Source: Kovacikia minuta CCNUW1 (GTDB lineage: Bacteria > Cyanobacteriota > Cyanobacteriia > Leptolyngbyales > Leptolyngbyaceae). Taken from it: a stretch of DNA of 64,000 nt. Location: positions 496,001 through 560,000 of the forward strand of contig NZ_CP083583.1 in assembly GCF_020091585.1 (NCBI RefSeq), in the 5' to 3' direction. Positions within the stretch are counted from its first letter, which is position 1; each line of letters starts with the position of its first letter. Both the position numbers and the translations under genes were made by a program. Positions 29,838 through 40,000 of this stretch are shown one piece after another. The notes beneath the pieces are model-generated. The model searched no databases. It saw only the letters and a program-made list of their open reading frames with translations, and was not told the origin of the DNA.

Positions 29838-30927
29838 TCCAACTTTATCGAATGTGAACAAGGGATTGGAGCTACTCAGAAGTTATCAACCGGATGTGAT
29901 TATTGCGATCGGGGGTGGTTCACCAATGGATGCCGCCAAGGTAATGTGGCTGATGTATGAACATCCAGAGGTGGAATTTGAAGGCTTAGCAACCCGATTT
30001 ATGGATATTCGCAAGCGGGTCTATGAGCTACCAGCACTGGGTCAAAAAGCCCTGCTGGTGGCAATTCCCACCACCTCTGGAACGGGTTCAGAAGTTACCC
30101 CCTTTGCGGTTGTCACGGATGATCAGGCTGGCATCAAATATCCACTGGCGGACTATGCGCTAACGCCCAATATGGCGATCGTTGATCCAGAACTGGTGCT
30201 GAATATGCCCAAGAAACTAACAGCGTATGGTGGAATTGATGCCTTAACCCATGCCCTGGAATCCTACGTTTCAGTGTTGGCAACGGAATTCACAGAGGGA
30301 TTGGCACTGGAGGCGATCGCGCTCCTGTTTAAATATTTGCCTCGTGCTTACAAACAAGGCGCAAACGATCCAGAAGCGCGAGAAAAAGTACATTATGCGG
30401 CAACGATCGCCGGAATGGCATTTGCCAATGCTTTCTTAGGGATCTGTCACTCAATGGCGCACAAACTCGGTTCTACCTTCCATGTGCCGCACGGACTTGC
30501 GAATGCATTGATGATCTCCCATGTGATTCGCTATAACGCCACCGATGTTCCCTTCAAACAAGCCATCTTTCCACAATACAAATATCCTCACGCTAAGGAA
30601 CGCTATGCCGAAATCGCCGATTATTTGAAACTGGGCGGCACGACCCCTGACGAAAAAGTGGAACGGTTGGTAGAGGCGATCGAAGCCTTGAAACATCAGC
30701 TTGAAATTCCCCTGACGATTAAAGAAACGCTGTCGGAGGATGAGCAAGACTTTTACAGCAAAGTCGAGCACATGGCAGAGCAAGCATTTGATGATCAATG
30801 CACTGGCGCAAATCCTCGCTACCCGCTGATTAAGGACTTGCAAGAACTGTACACCTTAGCCTATCTAGGCTGCCGCATCGAGTCATCTCCTTACCATGTG
30901 GCGGAGGATGTTCCTGCGTTAGTGTAA
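29791..30927 (+). CDS. adhE: Bifunctional aldehyde-alcohol dehydrogenase, C-terminal portion (iron alcohol dehydrogenase)
   Basis: Remainder of AdhE. From HDVEPDPTLSNVNKG it is a group III iron-dependent alcohol dehydrogenase, with the NAD-binding loop IGGGSPMDAAKVMW, IPTTSGTGSEVTPFAV near residue 90, and metal-site histidines in ICHSMAHKLGSTFHVPHG near residues 218-235. The first dozen residues of this frame (MRLESNMMCF) are out-of-frame sequence and not native. No independent ribosome-binding site is apparent, which supports a single broken gene rather than two. If the frameshift is real, the cell would keep the acetaldehyde domain and lose the linked ethanol step. Confidence 0.92.
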   Translation: MRLESNMMCFHDVEPDPTLSNVNKGLELLRSYQPDVIIAIGGGSPMDAAKVMWLMYEHPEVEFEGLATRFMDIRKRVYELPALGQKALLVAIPTTSGTGSEVTPFAVVTDDQAGIKYPLADYALTPNMAIVDPELVLNMPKKLTAYGGIDALTHALESYVSVLATEFTEGLALEAIALLFKYLPRAYKQGANDPEAREKVHYAATIAGMAFANAFLGICHSMAHKLGSTFHVPHGLANALMISHVIRYNATDVPFKQAIFPQYKYPHAKERYAEIADYLKLGGTTPDEKVERLVEAIEALKHQLEIPLTIKETLSEDEQDFYSKVEHMAEQAFDDQCTGANPRYPLIKDLQELYTLAYLGCRIESSPYHVAEDVPALV

Positions 30928-31120
30928 TTCGGTGAAAGTGGGAGTGGGGGAGTGGGGCTTCGACGTGAGCGCTCAGCCGAACGGAGAGTAGGAGAGTGGA
31001 GGGGGGAGGGGGGAGGGGGGGAGGGGGGGATGATATGCAATTTAATTCTTACCCTCTCACCCTCCCATCCTCTCACCCTTTCTCACCCCCTCATCCTCTA
31101 ATTATTTCTTCACAATGCAA
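30928..31120. repeat. Purine-rich low-complexity spacer (gagtggg and agggggg type)
   Basis: Stretches of gtgggagtgggggagtgggg and a long ggaggggggagg run, followed by ctctcaccctcccatc on the opposite polarity. Similar tracts occur near 9130-9230, 36960-37070, 40540-40670, 53750-53790 and 55630-55760. They are intergenic here but are translated in some long frames. Confidence 0.75.
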
Positions 31121-31139
31121 ACTATCTACGGTGCAACTT

Positions 31140-33911
31140 ATGCAAACAAGCATGACATACGCTTCTGATCGTGCCTACGATATTTTGCGATCGGAACATC
31201 GACCGCTGGACGCAATCTTCGCTCCTAAATCCGTTGCTGTGATTGGAGCAACCGAGCGACCGGGAAGCGTTGGGCGCATTGTATTGTGGAATTTGCTCAG
31301 CACTTCATTTGGTGGCACAGTCTACCCCGTTAATCCCAAACGGCACAGTGTTTTAGGAGTCAAGGCATATCCTACGATCGCTGACATCCCAGACTCCGTT
31401 GACCTGGCTGTGATTGCAACACCTGCATCGACAGTTCCCGGTGTGATCAAAGAATGTGCAGATGCAGGGGTGGGAGGGGCGATCGTGCTTTCTGCCGGAT
31501 TTAAAGAAATTGGTGCAGCGGGAATTGAACTGGAACAGCAAATTCGAGCACACCTTCAGCACAGCAAACTGCGGCTGATTGGCCCCAATTGCTTAGGAGT
31601 AATGAATCCGATTATTGGATTGAACGCCACTTTTGCCAATGCAATGGCGCGTCCTGGCAATGTCGGCTTTATCAGCCAAAGTGGAGCACTCTGCACAGCG
31701 ATTTTAGATTGGAGCTTTCGAGAAAATGTTGGTTTCAGTACCTTCATTTCCATTGGTTCCATGCTGGATGTGAACTGGGGCGATCTGATTGACTACCTGG
31801 GAGATGATCCGCATACGCACAGCATCGTGATTTACATGGAGTCGATCGGAGATGCCCGTTCTTTCCTCTCAGCCGCACGAGAAGTTGCCCTCACCAAGCC
31901 AATCATTGTGCTGAAAGCGGGTCGAACGGAAGCGGCGGCCCAGGCTGCCACGTCGCATACGGGGGCATTAGCCGGAAGTGATGCAGTTCTCGATGCCGCG
32001 TTTCGTCGCTGTGGGGTGCTGCGGGTCGATCGCATCTCGGAATTGTTTGATATGGCAGAGGTACTGGCAAAACAGCCCCGTCCCAAAGGTCCACGCTTGA
32101 CAATCATCACCAATGCTGGAGGACCGGGTGTGCTGGCAACGGATGCCTTACTGAAAAATGGCGGAGAACTGGCACCGCTTTCCGAGGGAGCGATCGCGGC
32201 TCTCAACCAACAGCTTCCCCCATGCTGGAGCCACCACAACCCGATTGATATTTGGGGAGATGCGGACCCCGATCGGTATCAGCAAGCTGTTCAGCTTGCG
32301 GCTCAAGATCCAGACAGTGATGGATTGCTGGTGATTCTCACCCCCCAGGCGATGACCGATCCAACTGAAACGGCAGAACGATTGAAAACATGGGTTGAAA
32401 ACCAGAATTCACACCAACCTGCCAAACCCATTCTTGCGAGCTGGATGGGAGATGCCGATGTGAGTGCAGGAGAATTGCTGCTGAATCAAGCCAGGATTCC
32501 GACCTACCGCTTTCCCGATACGGCTGCGCGTGTGTTCAGCTATCTGTGGCGGTCTAGCTACAACCTGCGTGGGATTTATGAAACCCCGGTCTTACCCGTC
32601 GATGCAGGGGCAGGAATTCCTGATCGCACGTTAGTCGAAACCATAATTGCGACTGCACGACAAGCTCAACGCACCATTCTGACTGAAGTAGAATCCAAAC
32701 AAATCCTTGCAGCCTATGGAATTCCAGTTGTCCAAACCTGTGTTGCTGCGAGTGAAGCAGAAGCCGTTGACTGTGCAGAAGCGAGCGGCTACCCGGTGGT
32801 GCTCAAACTGTTCTCCAAAACCATTACCCATAAAACCGATGTTGGAGGCGTGCAGCTTAACTTAGTCGATGCAGAAGCGGTGCGACGAGCCTATCGTGAT
32901 ATTAAAGCTTCCGTATCCAAAAGAGTTGGAGCCGAGCACTTCTTGGGTGTAACGGTGCAGCCAATGGTAAAACTGAATGGCTATGAACTGATCATTGGCA
33001 GCAGCCTTGATCCTCAGTTTGGTCCAGTCCTGCTATTTGGTGTCGGTGGGCAGTTGGTGGAAGTATTCCAGGATCAGGCGATCGCCCTGCCTCCCCTCAA
33101 TTCCACCCTGGCGCGACGGTTGATGGAGCAAACCCACATTTACAAAGCCCTGCAAGGGGTACGAGGACTACCCCCCGTCGATCTGGATGCGCTTGAACAA
33201 CTGCTCGTGCGATTCAGCCAACTCGTAGCCGAACAACACTGGATCAAAGAGATTGATATCAATCCTTTGCTGGCATCTCCCGTAGCAGCAACCAACCATT
33301 CCTCCCTGCTGGCATTAGATGCCCGAATCGTTCTACAGGATGCAACGGTTAGTGAAAAGCAGCTACCCAAGTTAGCCATTCGCCCTTATCCCACGCAATA
33401 CGTCACACCGTGGCAGTTAAACGATGGCACTGAAATCACCATTCGCCCGATTCGTCCTGAAGATGAACCGTTGATGATTCAGTTCCATAAAACACTGTCG
33501 GAGCAAAGTGTTTATTTGCGTTATTTTCACTTGATCAAACTCGGTCAGCGCATTGCCCACGATCGCCTGACTCGCATCTGCTTCATTGACTACGATCGCG
33601 AAATGGCACTCGTTGCCGATCATAAAAATCCTGAAACCGGAACCCACGAAATTTTAGCCGCTGGACGGCTCAGTAAGCTACATGGAACCAACGAAGCCGA
33701 ATTTGCCATGCTGGTCAGCGATCGCATTCAGTGTCGTGGTTTGGGAACTGAACTGCTAAAACAACTGCTGCAAGCAGGACGCGATGAACATCTCGATCGC
33801 ATTACCGCAGAAATTCTGTCTGACAACAACGGAATGAAGCGAGTCTGCCAAAAACTAGGCTTCAAATTCTCTGCGTACCACCGATCCATCAGTGATGAAA
33901 GCCGAAATTGA
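31140..33911 (+). CDS. ADP-forming acyl-CoA synthetase fused to a GNAT acetyltransferase
   Basis: About 923 residues. Order: CoA-binding Rossmann domain ([20 protein letters not shown]), succinyl-CoA synthetase-like flavodoxin domain ([25 protein letters not shown]), ligase-CoA domain with phospho-His region [15 protein letters not shown]-grasp domain ([18 protein letters not shown] and EIDINPL), and a C-terminal GNAT domain ([14 protein letters not shown], then [19 protein letters not shown]). This is the acetate-CoA ligase (ADP-forming)/protein acetyltransferase architecture, making ATP from acetyl-CoA in fermentation or acetylating proteins. The frame is open to 30996, but those residues are translated purine repeat, so I chose the ATG at 31140 (31152 is also possible). 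It fits as the acetate branch beside PflB and AdhE. Confidence 0.9.
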   Translation: MQTSMTYASDRAYDILRSEHRPLDAIFAPKSVAVIGATERPGSVGRIVLWNLLSTSFGGTVYPVNPKRHSVLGVKAYPTIADIPDSVDLAVIATPASTVPGVIKECADAGVGGAIVLSAGFKEIGAAGIELEQQIRAHLQHSKLRLIGPNCLGVMNPIIGLNATFANAMARPGNVGFISQSGALCTAILDWSFRENVGFSTFISIGSMLDVNWGDLIDYLGDDPHTHSIVIYMESIGDARSFLSAAREVALTKPIIVLKAGRTEAAAQAATSHTGALAGSDAVLDAAFRRCGVLRVDRISELFDMAEVLAKQPRPKGPRLTIITNAGGPGVLATDALLKNGGELAPLSEGAIAALNQQLPPCWSHHNPIDIWGDADPDRYQQAVQLAAQDPDSDGLLVILTPQAMTDPTETAERLKTWVENQNSHQPAKPILASWMGDADVSAGELLLNQARIPTYRFPDTAARVFSYLWRSSYNLRGIYETPVLPVDAGAGIPDRTLVETIIATARQAQRTILTEVESKQILAAYGIPVVQTCVAASEAEAVDCAEASGYPVVLKLFSKTITHKTDVGGVQLNLVDAEAVRRAYRDIKASVSKRVGAEHFLGVTVQPMVKLNGYELIIGSSLDPQFGPVLLFGVGGQLVEVFQDQAIALPPLNSTLARRLMEQTHIYKALQGVRGLPPVDLDALEQLLVRFSQLVAEQHWIKEIDINPLLASPVAATNHSSLLALDARIVLQDATVSEKQLPKLAIRPYPTQYVTPWQLNDGTEITIRPIRPEDEPLMIQFHKTLSEQSVYLRYFHLIKLGQRIAHDRLTRICFIDYDREMALVADHKNPETGTHEILAAGRLSKLHGTNEAEFAMLVSDRIQCRGLGTELLKQLLQAGRDEHLDRITAEILSDNNGMKRVCQKLGFKFSAYHRSISDESRN

Positions 33912-34010
33912 ACTATGCAGGGAGTTTTGAGTTTTCAGGTCGTGCCTTAAGGAAAGGGGTGTTGGGAGTGGGGGGTGACTGTTAATATTTCTGATTGACG
34001 ATGCCACTTC

Positions 34011-34042
34011 TTCACAAGTTTCTCAAGTTGTTCTCTTAATCT
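34011..34042 (+). promoter_or_regulatory. Direct-repeat promoter, copy 4
   Basis: TTCACAAGTTTCTCAAGTTG, then six bases, then TAATCT at 34037-34042. CAAGTTT-CT-CAAGTTG differs from the consensus at the ends only. The ATG of the next gene is 54 bases on. Confidence 0.65.
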
Positions 34043-34095
34043 AAGAATAGTTTTTGCTTCACATTTGATGTAATTGACTAACTTAGGAGGGAGCA

Positions 34096-34503
34096 ATGGA
34101 AACTGTCAGGAAGATTAATGATGAATTCGCGATCGCCGGACCGATGGCGCTCAGCCAATGGCAACAGGTTGCCGAAGAGGGCTTTAAGTCTGTACTTAAT
34201 TTGCGATCGCTGAATCATCTTCTAAGCAACGAGCAACAGCAGGTTGAACATTTAGGATTGTGCTACGTCAATTTACCTGTTGATGCTGAAGTGATGAATC
34301 CTGAGATTGCAGTCAGAGTCCTTAGTCAGATCAGCCAATTACCTAAACCTGCGCTGGTGTGTTGCAACAATGCAACGTTGGCAGCAGCAATGGTATTCAT
34401 GCACATTGCCATCCACCAGGGGCAACCGTTACAGCAGGCGTTTCAACGAGCTGAGGCACTGGGATTGTTCAAAACCTATTCTCAACCCGCTCCTTTAGGC
34501 TAA
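34096..34503 (+). CDS. DUF442/BLH-like (protein tyrosine phosphatase fold) protein
   Basis: A 135-residue protein resembling the DUF442 'beta-lactamase hydrolase-like' family, a tyrosine-phosphatase fold. Family features are FAIAGPMALSQWQQVAEEGFKS and VLNLR near the start, YVNLPVDAEVMNPE near residue 58, and the P-loop position near residue 95. The P-loop reads LVCCNNATLAAA: a cysteine is present, but the usual HCxxGxR arginine is missing, so phosphatase activity is doubtful. Start with AGGAGGGAGCA before the ATG. It is driven by a direct-repeat promoter and is not followed by a partner gene. Its role in low-oxygen or sulfur metabolism is inference. Confidence 0.7.
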   Translation: METVRKINDEFAIAGPMALSQWQQVAEEGFKSVLNLRSLNHLLSNEQQQVEHLGLCYVNLPVDAEVMNPEIAVRVLSQISQLPKPALVCCNNATLAAAMVFMHIAIHQGQPLQQAFQRAEALGLFKTYSQPAPLG

Positions 34504-34512
34504 GGGTGCGAT

Positions 34513-34640
34513 TCAAAGGCTCCAGCCCAGAGTCGCAGCAATCTGGCTGGCAAGCTGTAGGGGATTGAATGGTTTGGCAATCGCCCCCTTCACACCTAAC
34601 TCCTCATAGCGACGGCGATCGGAGGCTTGCACTGTGGATA
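34513..34640 (-). pseudogene. Receiver-domain C-terminal fragment
   Basis: Minus-strand translation reads VQASDRRRYEELGVKGAIAKPF and then NPLQLASQIAATLGWSL, the last helix-strand-helix of a receiver domain, including the conserved KPF. The upstream part (phospho-acceptor strand) is gone. It is one of three receiver or PAS relics in the window. Confidence 0.7.
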
Positions 34641-34917
34641 GGGTGTTTCTTTGGGGAGGGGCGATCGGGCAGGAGCCATCTTCACCGCGCCTGATTTCGG
34701 CTGCCATTGCCCTACCACACTTACTCATTTTGCATCCAAGATAAAGTTGCTGTGCATCTCCTGGGGAATTGGAAATTATGCGGAAAGATTCGGGCTATTT
34801 AGCTTCAGCAGCGTATTAAACGGAAATAATCTGCATAAGTAGCAATTTGGGGGTGTTATGCCGAATTATTCTGCCTATCCACCCAAATTGGGATCTTATA
34901 CGGAAAAAATCAGTCTC

Positions 34918-35175
34918 TCAAGAAACACTTTCAGTGAGAGGGAGCTGATGAGGGACTACATCAAAACCGAGAGACTGGGCTGTCTGCTTGAGATGTTTGA
35001 CCAAGCGTTCCCGATACTTCTGCTCATAATAACTTCCCCCTGGGTCACTATAGGTTCCATCGGTAGACCAGAGCTTGTAGAACAGGCGAGCAATCTTATG
35101 AGCAGTGGCTGTAATCAGGACTTGGAAGGTTACGGGGAGAGGATAAAAAGGGCAGATCTCATAAGGCGGGCATAA
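34918..35175 (-). pseudogene. Transposase C-terminal remnant (IS110-like)
   Basis: Minus-strand translation in the frame ending at 34918 reads FYPLPVTFQVLITATAHKIA, then RLFYKLWSTDGTYSDPGG, SYYEQKYRERLVKHLKQTA and QSLGFDVVP. This resembles the C-terminal segment of IS110-type transposases found in cyanobacteria. Everything before PPYEICP is lost, replaced by another transposase fragment. The family assignment is tentative. Confidence 0.5.
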
Positions 35176-35823
35176 TTACCTCCAGTACTTGCTCACAGGT
35201 TTGCTCAAGGGCAAACAATCCTCGCACCAGATGCAGCAGTTTGTGGTAAGCTTCACGGTCAAACGATAGAGCCGTTGTCCTACTGTTTGCTTTTCATTGG
35301 CAAACGCAAATCGTTCTGATTTTTTGCCTGCACAGGTTGCTTGTCCCAGAATCGACTGCGCTACACAACTTAAGCGGAAGTGGCGTTTGAGCGCTTCCTC
35401 GTTGCGCACCTGAGCCGACTCGAAACCTGCCACCTGCTTGCAAAACTCATGAAAGACTTCGCAAGCCCAACGGTAACTCCATGTTTGAATTACCCGTGCA
35501 CTTTCCCAATGCAAGGCATCGGTCAAAAGAAACCGGGGCGGATCACTCAAATCCTGCTTTTCATGCACGATCCCTAATCGGTTGCGTCCATAGCGCTTGA
35601 GTCGAACGGTCTTGGTAAACGCCCAATACTCCTTCACTTCTCCATTGCGACAGCGGCCTTGTAACTGGCGAAAGCTCTCTCGATGCTCCAGGCGCAATTG
35701 AGTCGCAACCGCATCAACCCGGCACCACTGCCCATTCCACCAAATCAAGCGAGAACACTCAATCACGCTTACCCAGTGCTTGCCCGATTGCTCAATCAGT
35801 TGCGTCAACTCCAGGGCTAACAC
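35176..35823 (-). pseudogene. IS701/IS4-type transposase, partial
   Basis: A 215-residue fragment with the late catalytic-domain pattern of IS701/IS4 transposases: RLIWWNGQWCRVDAVATQL, KTVRLKRYGRNRLGIVHEKQ, LTDALHWESARVIQTWSYRW and ACEVFHEFCKQVAGFESAQVR. The YREK-like glutamate region is probably the E of CEVFHEF. The N-terminal half with the first aspartates is absent, and the left end abuts an IS110-like remnant. Two insertion sequences appear to have nested here and decayed. The leading frame is open only to 35823; no terminal inverted repeats were found. Confidence 0.65.
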
Positions 35824-35853
35824 CCCAGTGTCAAACGCCTAGAACGCCGGTAC

Positions 35854-35920
35854 AGAAACCGGGTTTCTGCTGTGAGATGCTCAAGTTTCGCTGAATATCC
35901 TCACCAGAAACCCGGTTTCT
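35854..35920. repeat. Pair of AGAAACCGGGTTTCT-type palindromes, second site
   Basis: AGAAACCGGGTTTCT at 35854-35868 and AGAAACCCGGTTTCT at 35906-35920, the same short repeat as near 4228. Together they can pair into a hairpin. Confidence 0.7.
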
Positions 35921-36040
35921 CGAAATACTATACCGATGCTCTAGTCCGCTTGGGGAAACTGCCCCTCTGCCTCAATTTCTGATTCGGGGCAGGGTAGGAT
36001 ACCTCTCTATTTTCCTACTCTCGTAACATTCCAAGTCCTG

Positions 36041-36069
36041 ATCGAAGAAGAATTTGAGGAACTTGTGAG
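36041..36069 (-). promoter_or_regulatory. Direct-repeat promoter motif, orphan copy 5
   Basis: On the minus strand: CTCACAAGTTCCTCAAATTC, then TTCTTC, then GATCAG where TATAAN is expected. It points leftward into the transposon debris, with no gene behind it. It may be the stranded promoter of a gene lost to the insertions. Confidence 0.55.
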
Positions 36070-36083
36070 GACAAGTACGAACA

Positions 36084-36938
36084 TTAGCGTTTGCTGACAG
36101 TAGCGTGTTGCGGTGGCATCACCACTTTCTGAGCTAACCCGATGCCCTTGAGTATCCAGATTGCCCACCAGGTCGGATCGTATTCCCACCAGCGCCAACC
36201 TGCCTTTGCCACGTTGGGATAGGCGTGATGATTGTTATGCCAGCCTTCGCCATAGGTAAAGATAGCTGCCCACCAGAGATTGCGAGAGTTATCGTTGGTA
36301 TCAAAGGTGCGGTAACCCCACATGTGAGTAACCGAGTTGATAAACCAGGTGCTATGCCAGAGTAAAACTGCTCTGACGAAGATACCCCAGATGACAAACG
36401 ACCATCCTCCTAATGCATATAGGAGTAAACCCAGCGGAATTTGCAGCAGAAAAAAGTAGCGATTGAGCCAGCGATAGAATGGATCGCGATCGAGGTCAGG
36501 GGCAAATCGCTTGAATTGCTCATAGTCAAAGAATTCTGCATGGGGATAGAACAACCACAACATATGGCTCCACCAAAATCCACGCCGAGCAGAGTAGGGG
36601 TCTTTCACTTCATCTTCGGTGTAGGCATGATGCAGGCGATGTCCGGCAACCCAGAAGATCGGTCCACCTTGTAGAGCTAAGGCACCAATCAGGGTGATCA
36701 CATATTCCAACCACTTTGGCACTTGAAAACTACGATGGCTCAACATTCGGTGGTAGCCCAGACAGATCCCAATGCTGCCAAACAGCCAGTGTAAAAATAG
36801 CATGATGCCCAGCGCAGGCCAGGAGAAAAACCAGGGTGCCAGCATTGCTAACAGGTGTACGCTGCCGAAGAAAATCACAGCTATCCAATTGAGAGAGACG
36901 TTGCGTTTGGGTTCTGTTAATACGTTATTTGCAGTCAT
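36084..36938 (-). CDS. desC: Acyl-lipid Delta9-type fatty acid desaturase (DesC family)
   Basis: Integral-membrane di-iron desaturase of 284 residues that introduces the first double bond into acyl chains. The three histidine boxes are visible: HRMLSH (about residue 63), HRLHH (about 100) and HNNHH (about 236). Hydrophobic pairs at about residues 15-55 and 168-205 give the usual four-span layout. Codons and composition match the genome. It lies downstream of the hemN-bchE frame on the same strand, about 140 bases away. Desaturases need oxygen, so this copy may be a high-affinity isoform used when oxygen is scarce, or simply a neighbour. That point is inference. Confidence 0.92.
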   Translation of the reverse strand: MTANNVLTEPKRNVSLNWIAVIFFGSVHLLAMLAPWFFSWPALGIMLFLHWLFGSIGICLGYHRMLSHRSFQVPKWLEYVITLIGALALQGGPIFWVAGHRLHHAYTEDEVKDPYSARRGFWWSHMLWLFYPHAEFFDYEQFKRFAPDLDRDPFYRWLNRYFFLLQIPLGLLLYALGGWSFVIWGIFVRAVLLWHSTWFINSVTHMWGYRTFDTNDNSRNLWWAAIFTYGEGWHNNHHAYPNVAKAGWRWWEYDPTWWAIWILKGIGLAQKVVMPPQHATVSKR

Positions 36939-37077
36939 TAAAAATCCTCAACCACACAGCTAGGGGAATGGGGAGAGTGGGAGTGTAGGAGAGTATGAGA
37001 GAATGTGGGAGTAAAGAGCCTATGTGTCATCTCACCCTCTCGCCCTCCCCATCATCCTGCCCTCTTACCCTTCCTCA

Positions 37078-40000
37078 CTACCACGCAGTTACGACATCCA
37101 GGAGGCTGGCGATCGCCGGATCTTGGTAGCTTCCTTGGCGATCGGTGATGCGTACTGCTTCAATCAGTTGCTCCATCGGGGCATCTTTGAGGCAGAAGGC
37201 ATCGGCTCCAGCGGCGATCGCGTCTGAAAGCAGCGATCGTTGTTCCGGCGTGACCAGCACCAAAATTCTGGAGGAGGTGACGTAGGAATTTGCCTGAACT
37301 TTGCGGGCCATGCGAATGAATTTGACCAGATCCATATCCGGCAGGGTGCCATCGACAACAGCAACGTCCACGTCGATCGATTCCAGCAACACCAACCCTG
37401 TTTCAGCATTGGTGGCTTCGCTGGCAACTTCAATGCCAGGTTGAGATCGCAGGTTTACCCGCAGATTAATCCGGGTCTGCTCATCTGCCTCAATCACAGC
37501 TACCTGAATTACATCATGAGGATGCTGCTGCACTGACTGCTGGTTTGTGTATTCTAGTAAATCATTTGATGCCCCACAGGCGGAAATGGTACCGACAGAA
37601 TCAATATCTGCTGAGGCATCGCGTCTGAGTTGTGCCATTTGTTCAGCGGTGAGAATTCTGGATTCATCAAAGCCAAACTCAATTTCAGTGTGTAGTCCTT
37701 TCTGCTTGACTCGCTTCAGGTTATAGAAACGTTTGTTGAGCGTGGTTTTGACAAATGCCCAGAGACATCCCAGCAAATAGCGTCGCTTAAAGGAATCTTT
37801 TTCAAACCAGTATTCCAGAAATTTCCAGGAATAAAAGCGGGCATAGTTCCGCAGAACCCCTTTCAACACTTCTTCCCGTGTCATGTTATCGGGCTTGATA
37901 ATTGGAGTAACAAAGTTGTAATGGGAATAATCTCGAATTTCAACTTTATCGGCTAGATCCTGGAATAGCTCTGAGAAGGGCCAGGGCGTATACATATTCC
38001 AGTTGGTCATGTCCGCTTTCCAATCTCGTGCCATGCGGTAGGTTTCTGCAATCGTTTCAGGTGTTTCGCTGGGCAACCCCATGATGAACTGAACTTCTGC
38101 CAGAATGCCATTATCACGCAGGAGCTGAACAGCTCGTTTGTTGTCGGCGATCGTGGTTTCTTTGCGGAACAGATTGAGATTCAGTTGGGCGGCGGCTTCC
38201 GTTCCCAAGGAAACATGCACCAGTCCAGCTTGGCGATACAGCGGCAGTTCTTTTTCATCGCGCAGAATATCGGTGACACGAGTGTTGATGCCCCAGTGCA
38301 CACCCAGGTTGCGATCGACCAATTCATGACACAGCGCTACAAACCGTGATTTGTTAATGGTCGGCTCCTCATCCGCCAGGATGAAAAATCCAACCTGGTG
38401 TTCTTTCACTAATCGTTCGATTTCATCCACAAAGTTTTTGGGCGATCGCGATCGATACTTGCGCCAGAACTTCCACTGGGAACAAAACCGACAGCGGAAG
38501 GGACAACCCCGCGAATAGTTGGGCACAGCAACTCGTGTATTCAGAGGGGTATAGATGTAGGTGTTCCAATCCAGCAGCGTCCAATCAGGAGTGAGCGTGT
38601 TCAGGTCTTTGATCGGTGGGTGGGCAGGGGTCGCAACAATTTTGTCGTCTTCCAGGAAGGCAAGTCCCAGGATTTGGTGGCGATCGCGTTTATCCGTCCC
38701 ATTCGCGATCGCCCGTAGCAGGTTAACCGTAATCTCCTCTCCCTCGCCTCGGATGATGTAATCAATCCAGGGGGCCTCATTCAATACCTCCCGGTACATA
38801 TAGGTTGGATGTACCCCGCCCATAATGGTTTTTGCATTTGGACAGACCTCCTTCACCAGTTTCAACGTGCGCTGAGACTGATAAATCATGGGCGTGATGG
38901 CTGTTGCTAACACGACATCTGGTTGATGCTCACGAATGATTTCTGCCAGGTCTGCATCAGCAATGTAATTGGTCATGGCATCAATGAAGCGAACCTCGTT
39001 GAAACCTGCCGTCTTCAAAGCACCCCCAACATAGGGAACCCAACTGGGCGGCCAGTTTCCGGCAATTTCTGCCCCGCCGGAATGATAGTTGGGTTGAATC
39101 ATCAAAATACGCATTGGTTGCCTTCCTGCTCTCTCTAAACCGCTCTTGGAGAAACTAGAGGTTGTGTTCTGCCTGAGATAGGTGTCAAATGCCGAAGCAA
39201 TGTTGCGGATCAGTAACTGTCCGGCAGGTGTGACTTCAATGTAATTGGGGGAAAGCCTGATCAAACCATCGGCTTCCAATCGACGCAGTTGGGATTTTTC
39301 ATGAGCAAAATACGTCTCAAAATCTAAATCAAAACCGAGATGATATTTCTCTTCAATGTCTTCTGGGGAAAGTTGAAATTGACACATCAACTCCATAATT
39401 ACGGTGCGGCGAATGATGTCATCTTGACTTAAAGTAACACCTCGTTCAATTGGCAATTCATTCGCATCGATCGCCCGATAAAAGTCTTTCAAGCGCTTAT
39501 GATTCTGTACATAAACATCGTTCAGCATAGTAATGGACGTTACCCCAAACCCAATCAAATCAGATTCTGGCTTGGTGGTATAGCCTTGAAAATTACGGTG
39601 CAGTTGTCCTTCCCGTTGGGCAACAGATAGTTCATCATTGGGTTTGGCAAAGTGATCCATGCCGATGTACTGATATCCGTGCTGGGTCAATTCCTCGATC
39701 GCCATTTGCAGAATCTTCAGCTTTTCGGTCGGTGAAGGCAGCGCATCTTGAAGGATTCGCTTCTGCACGGGTTTGAGCCAGGGCACATAGGCAAAGTTGA
39801 ATACTGCAATGCGATCGGGATTCAGTTGAATCGTTTTACGAATGGTGTCGCGGTAGGTTTCCAGCGTTTGAAACGGCAGCCCATAAATCAGATCCACATT
39901 CACACTTTCAAAGCCAGCATCCCGACTCCACTGCATCACATCAAACAGCATCGATTCCGGTTGCACGCGATTGACTGCTTCCTGCACTTTTAGATCAAAG

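Noticed and set aside
30996-31139. N-terminal extension of the acyl-CoA synthetase frame
   Set aside because: It encodes glycine, proline and serine runs from the purine-rich repeat; the ATG at 31140 precedes the conserved domain.
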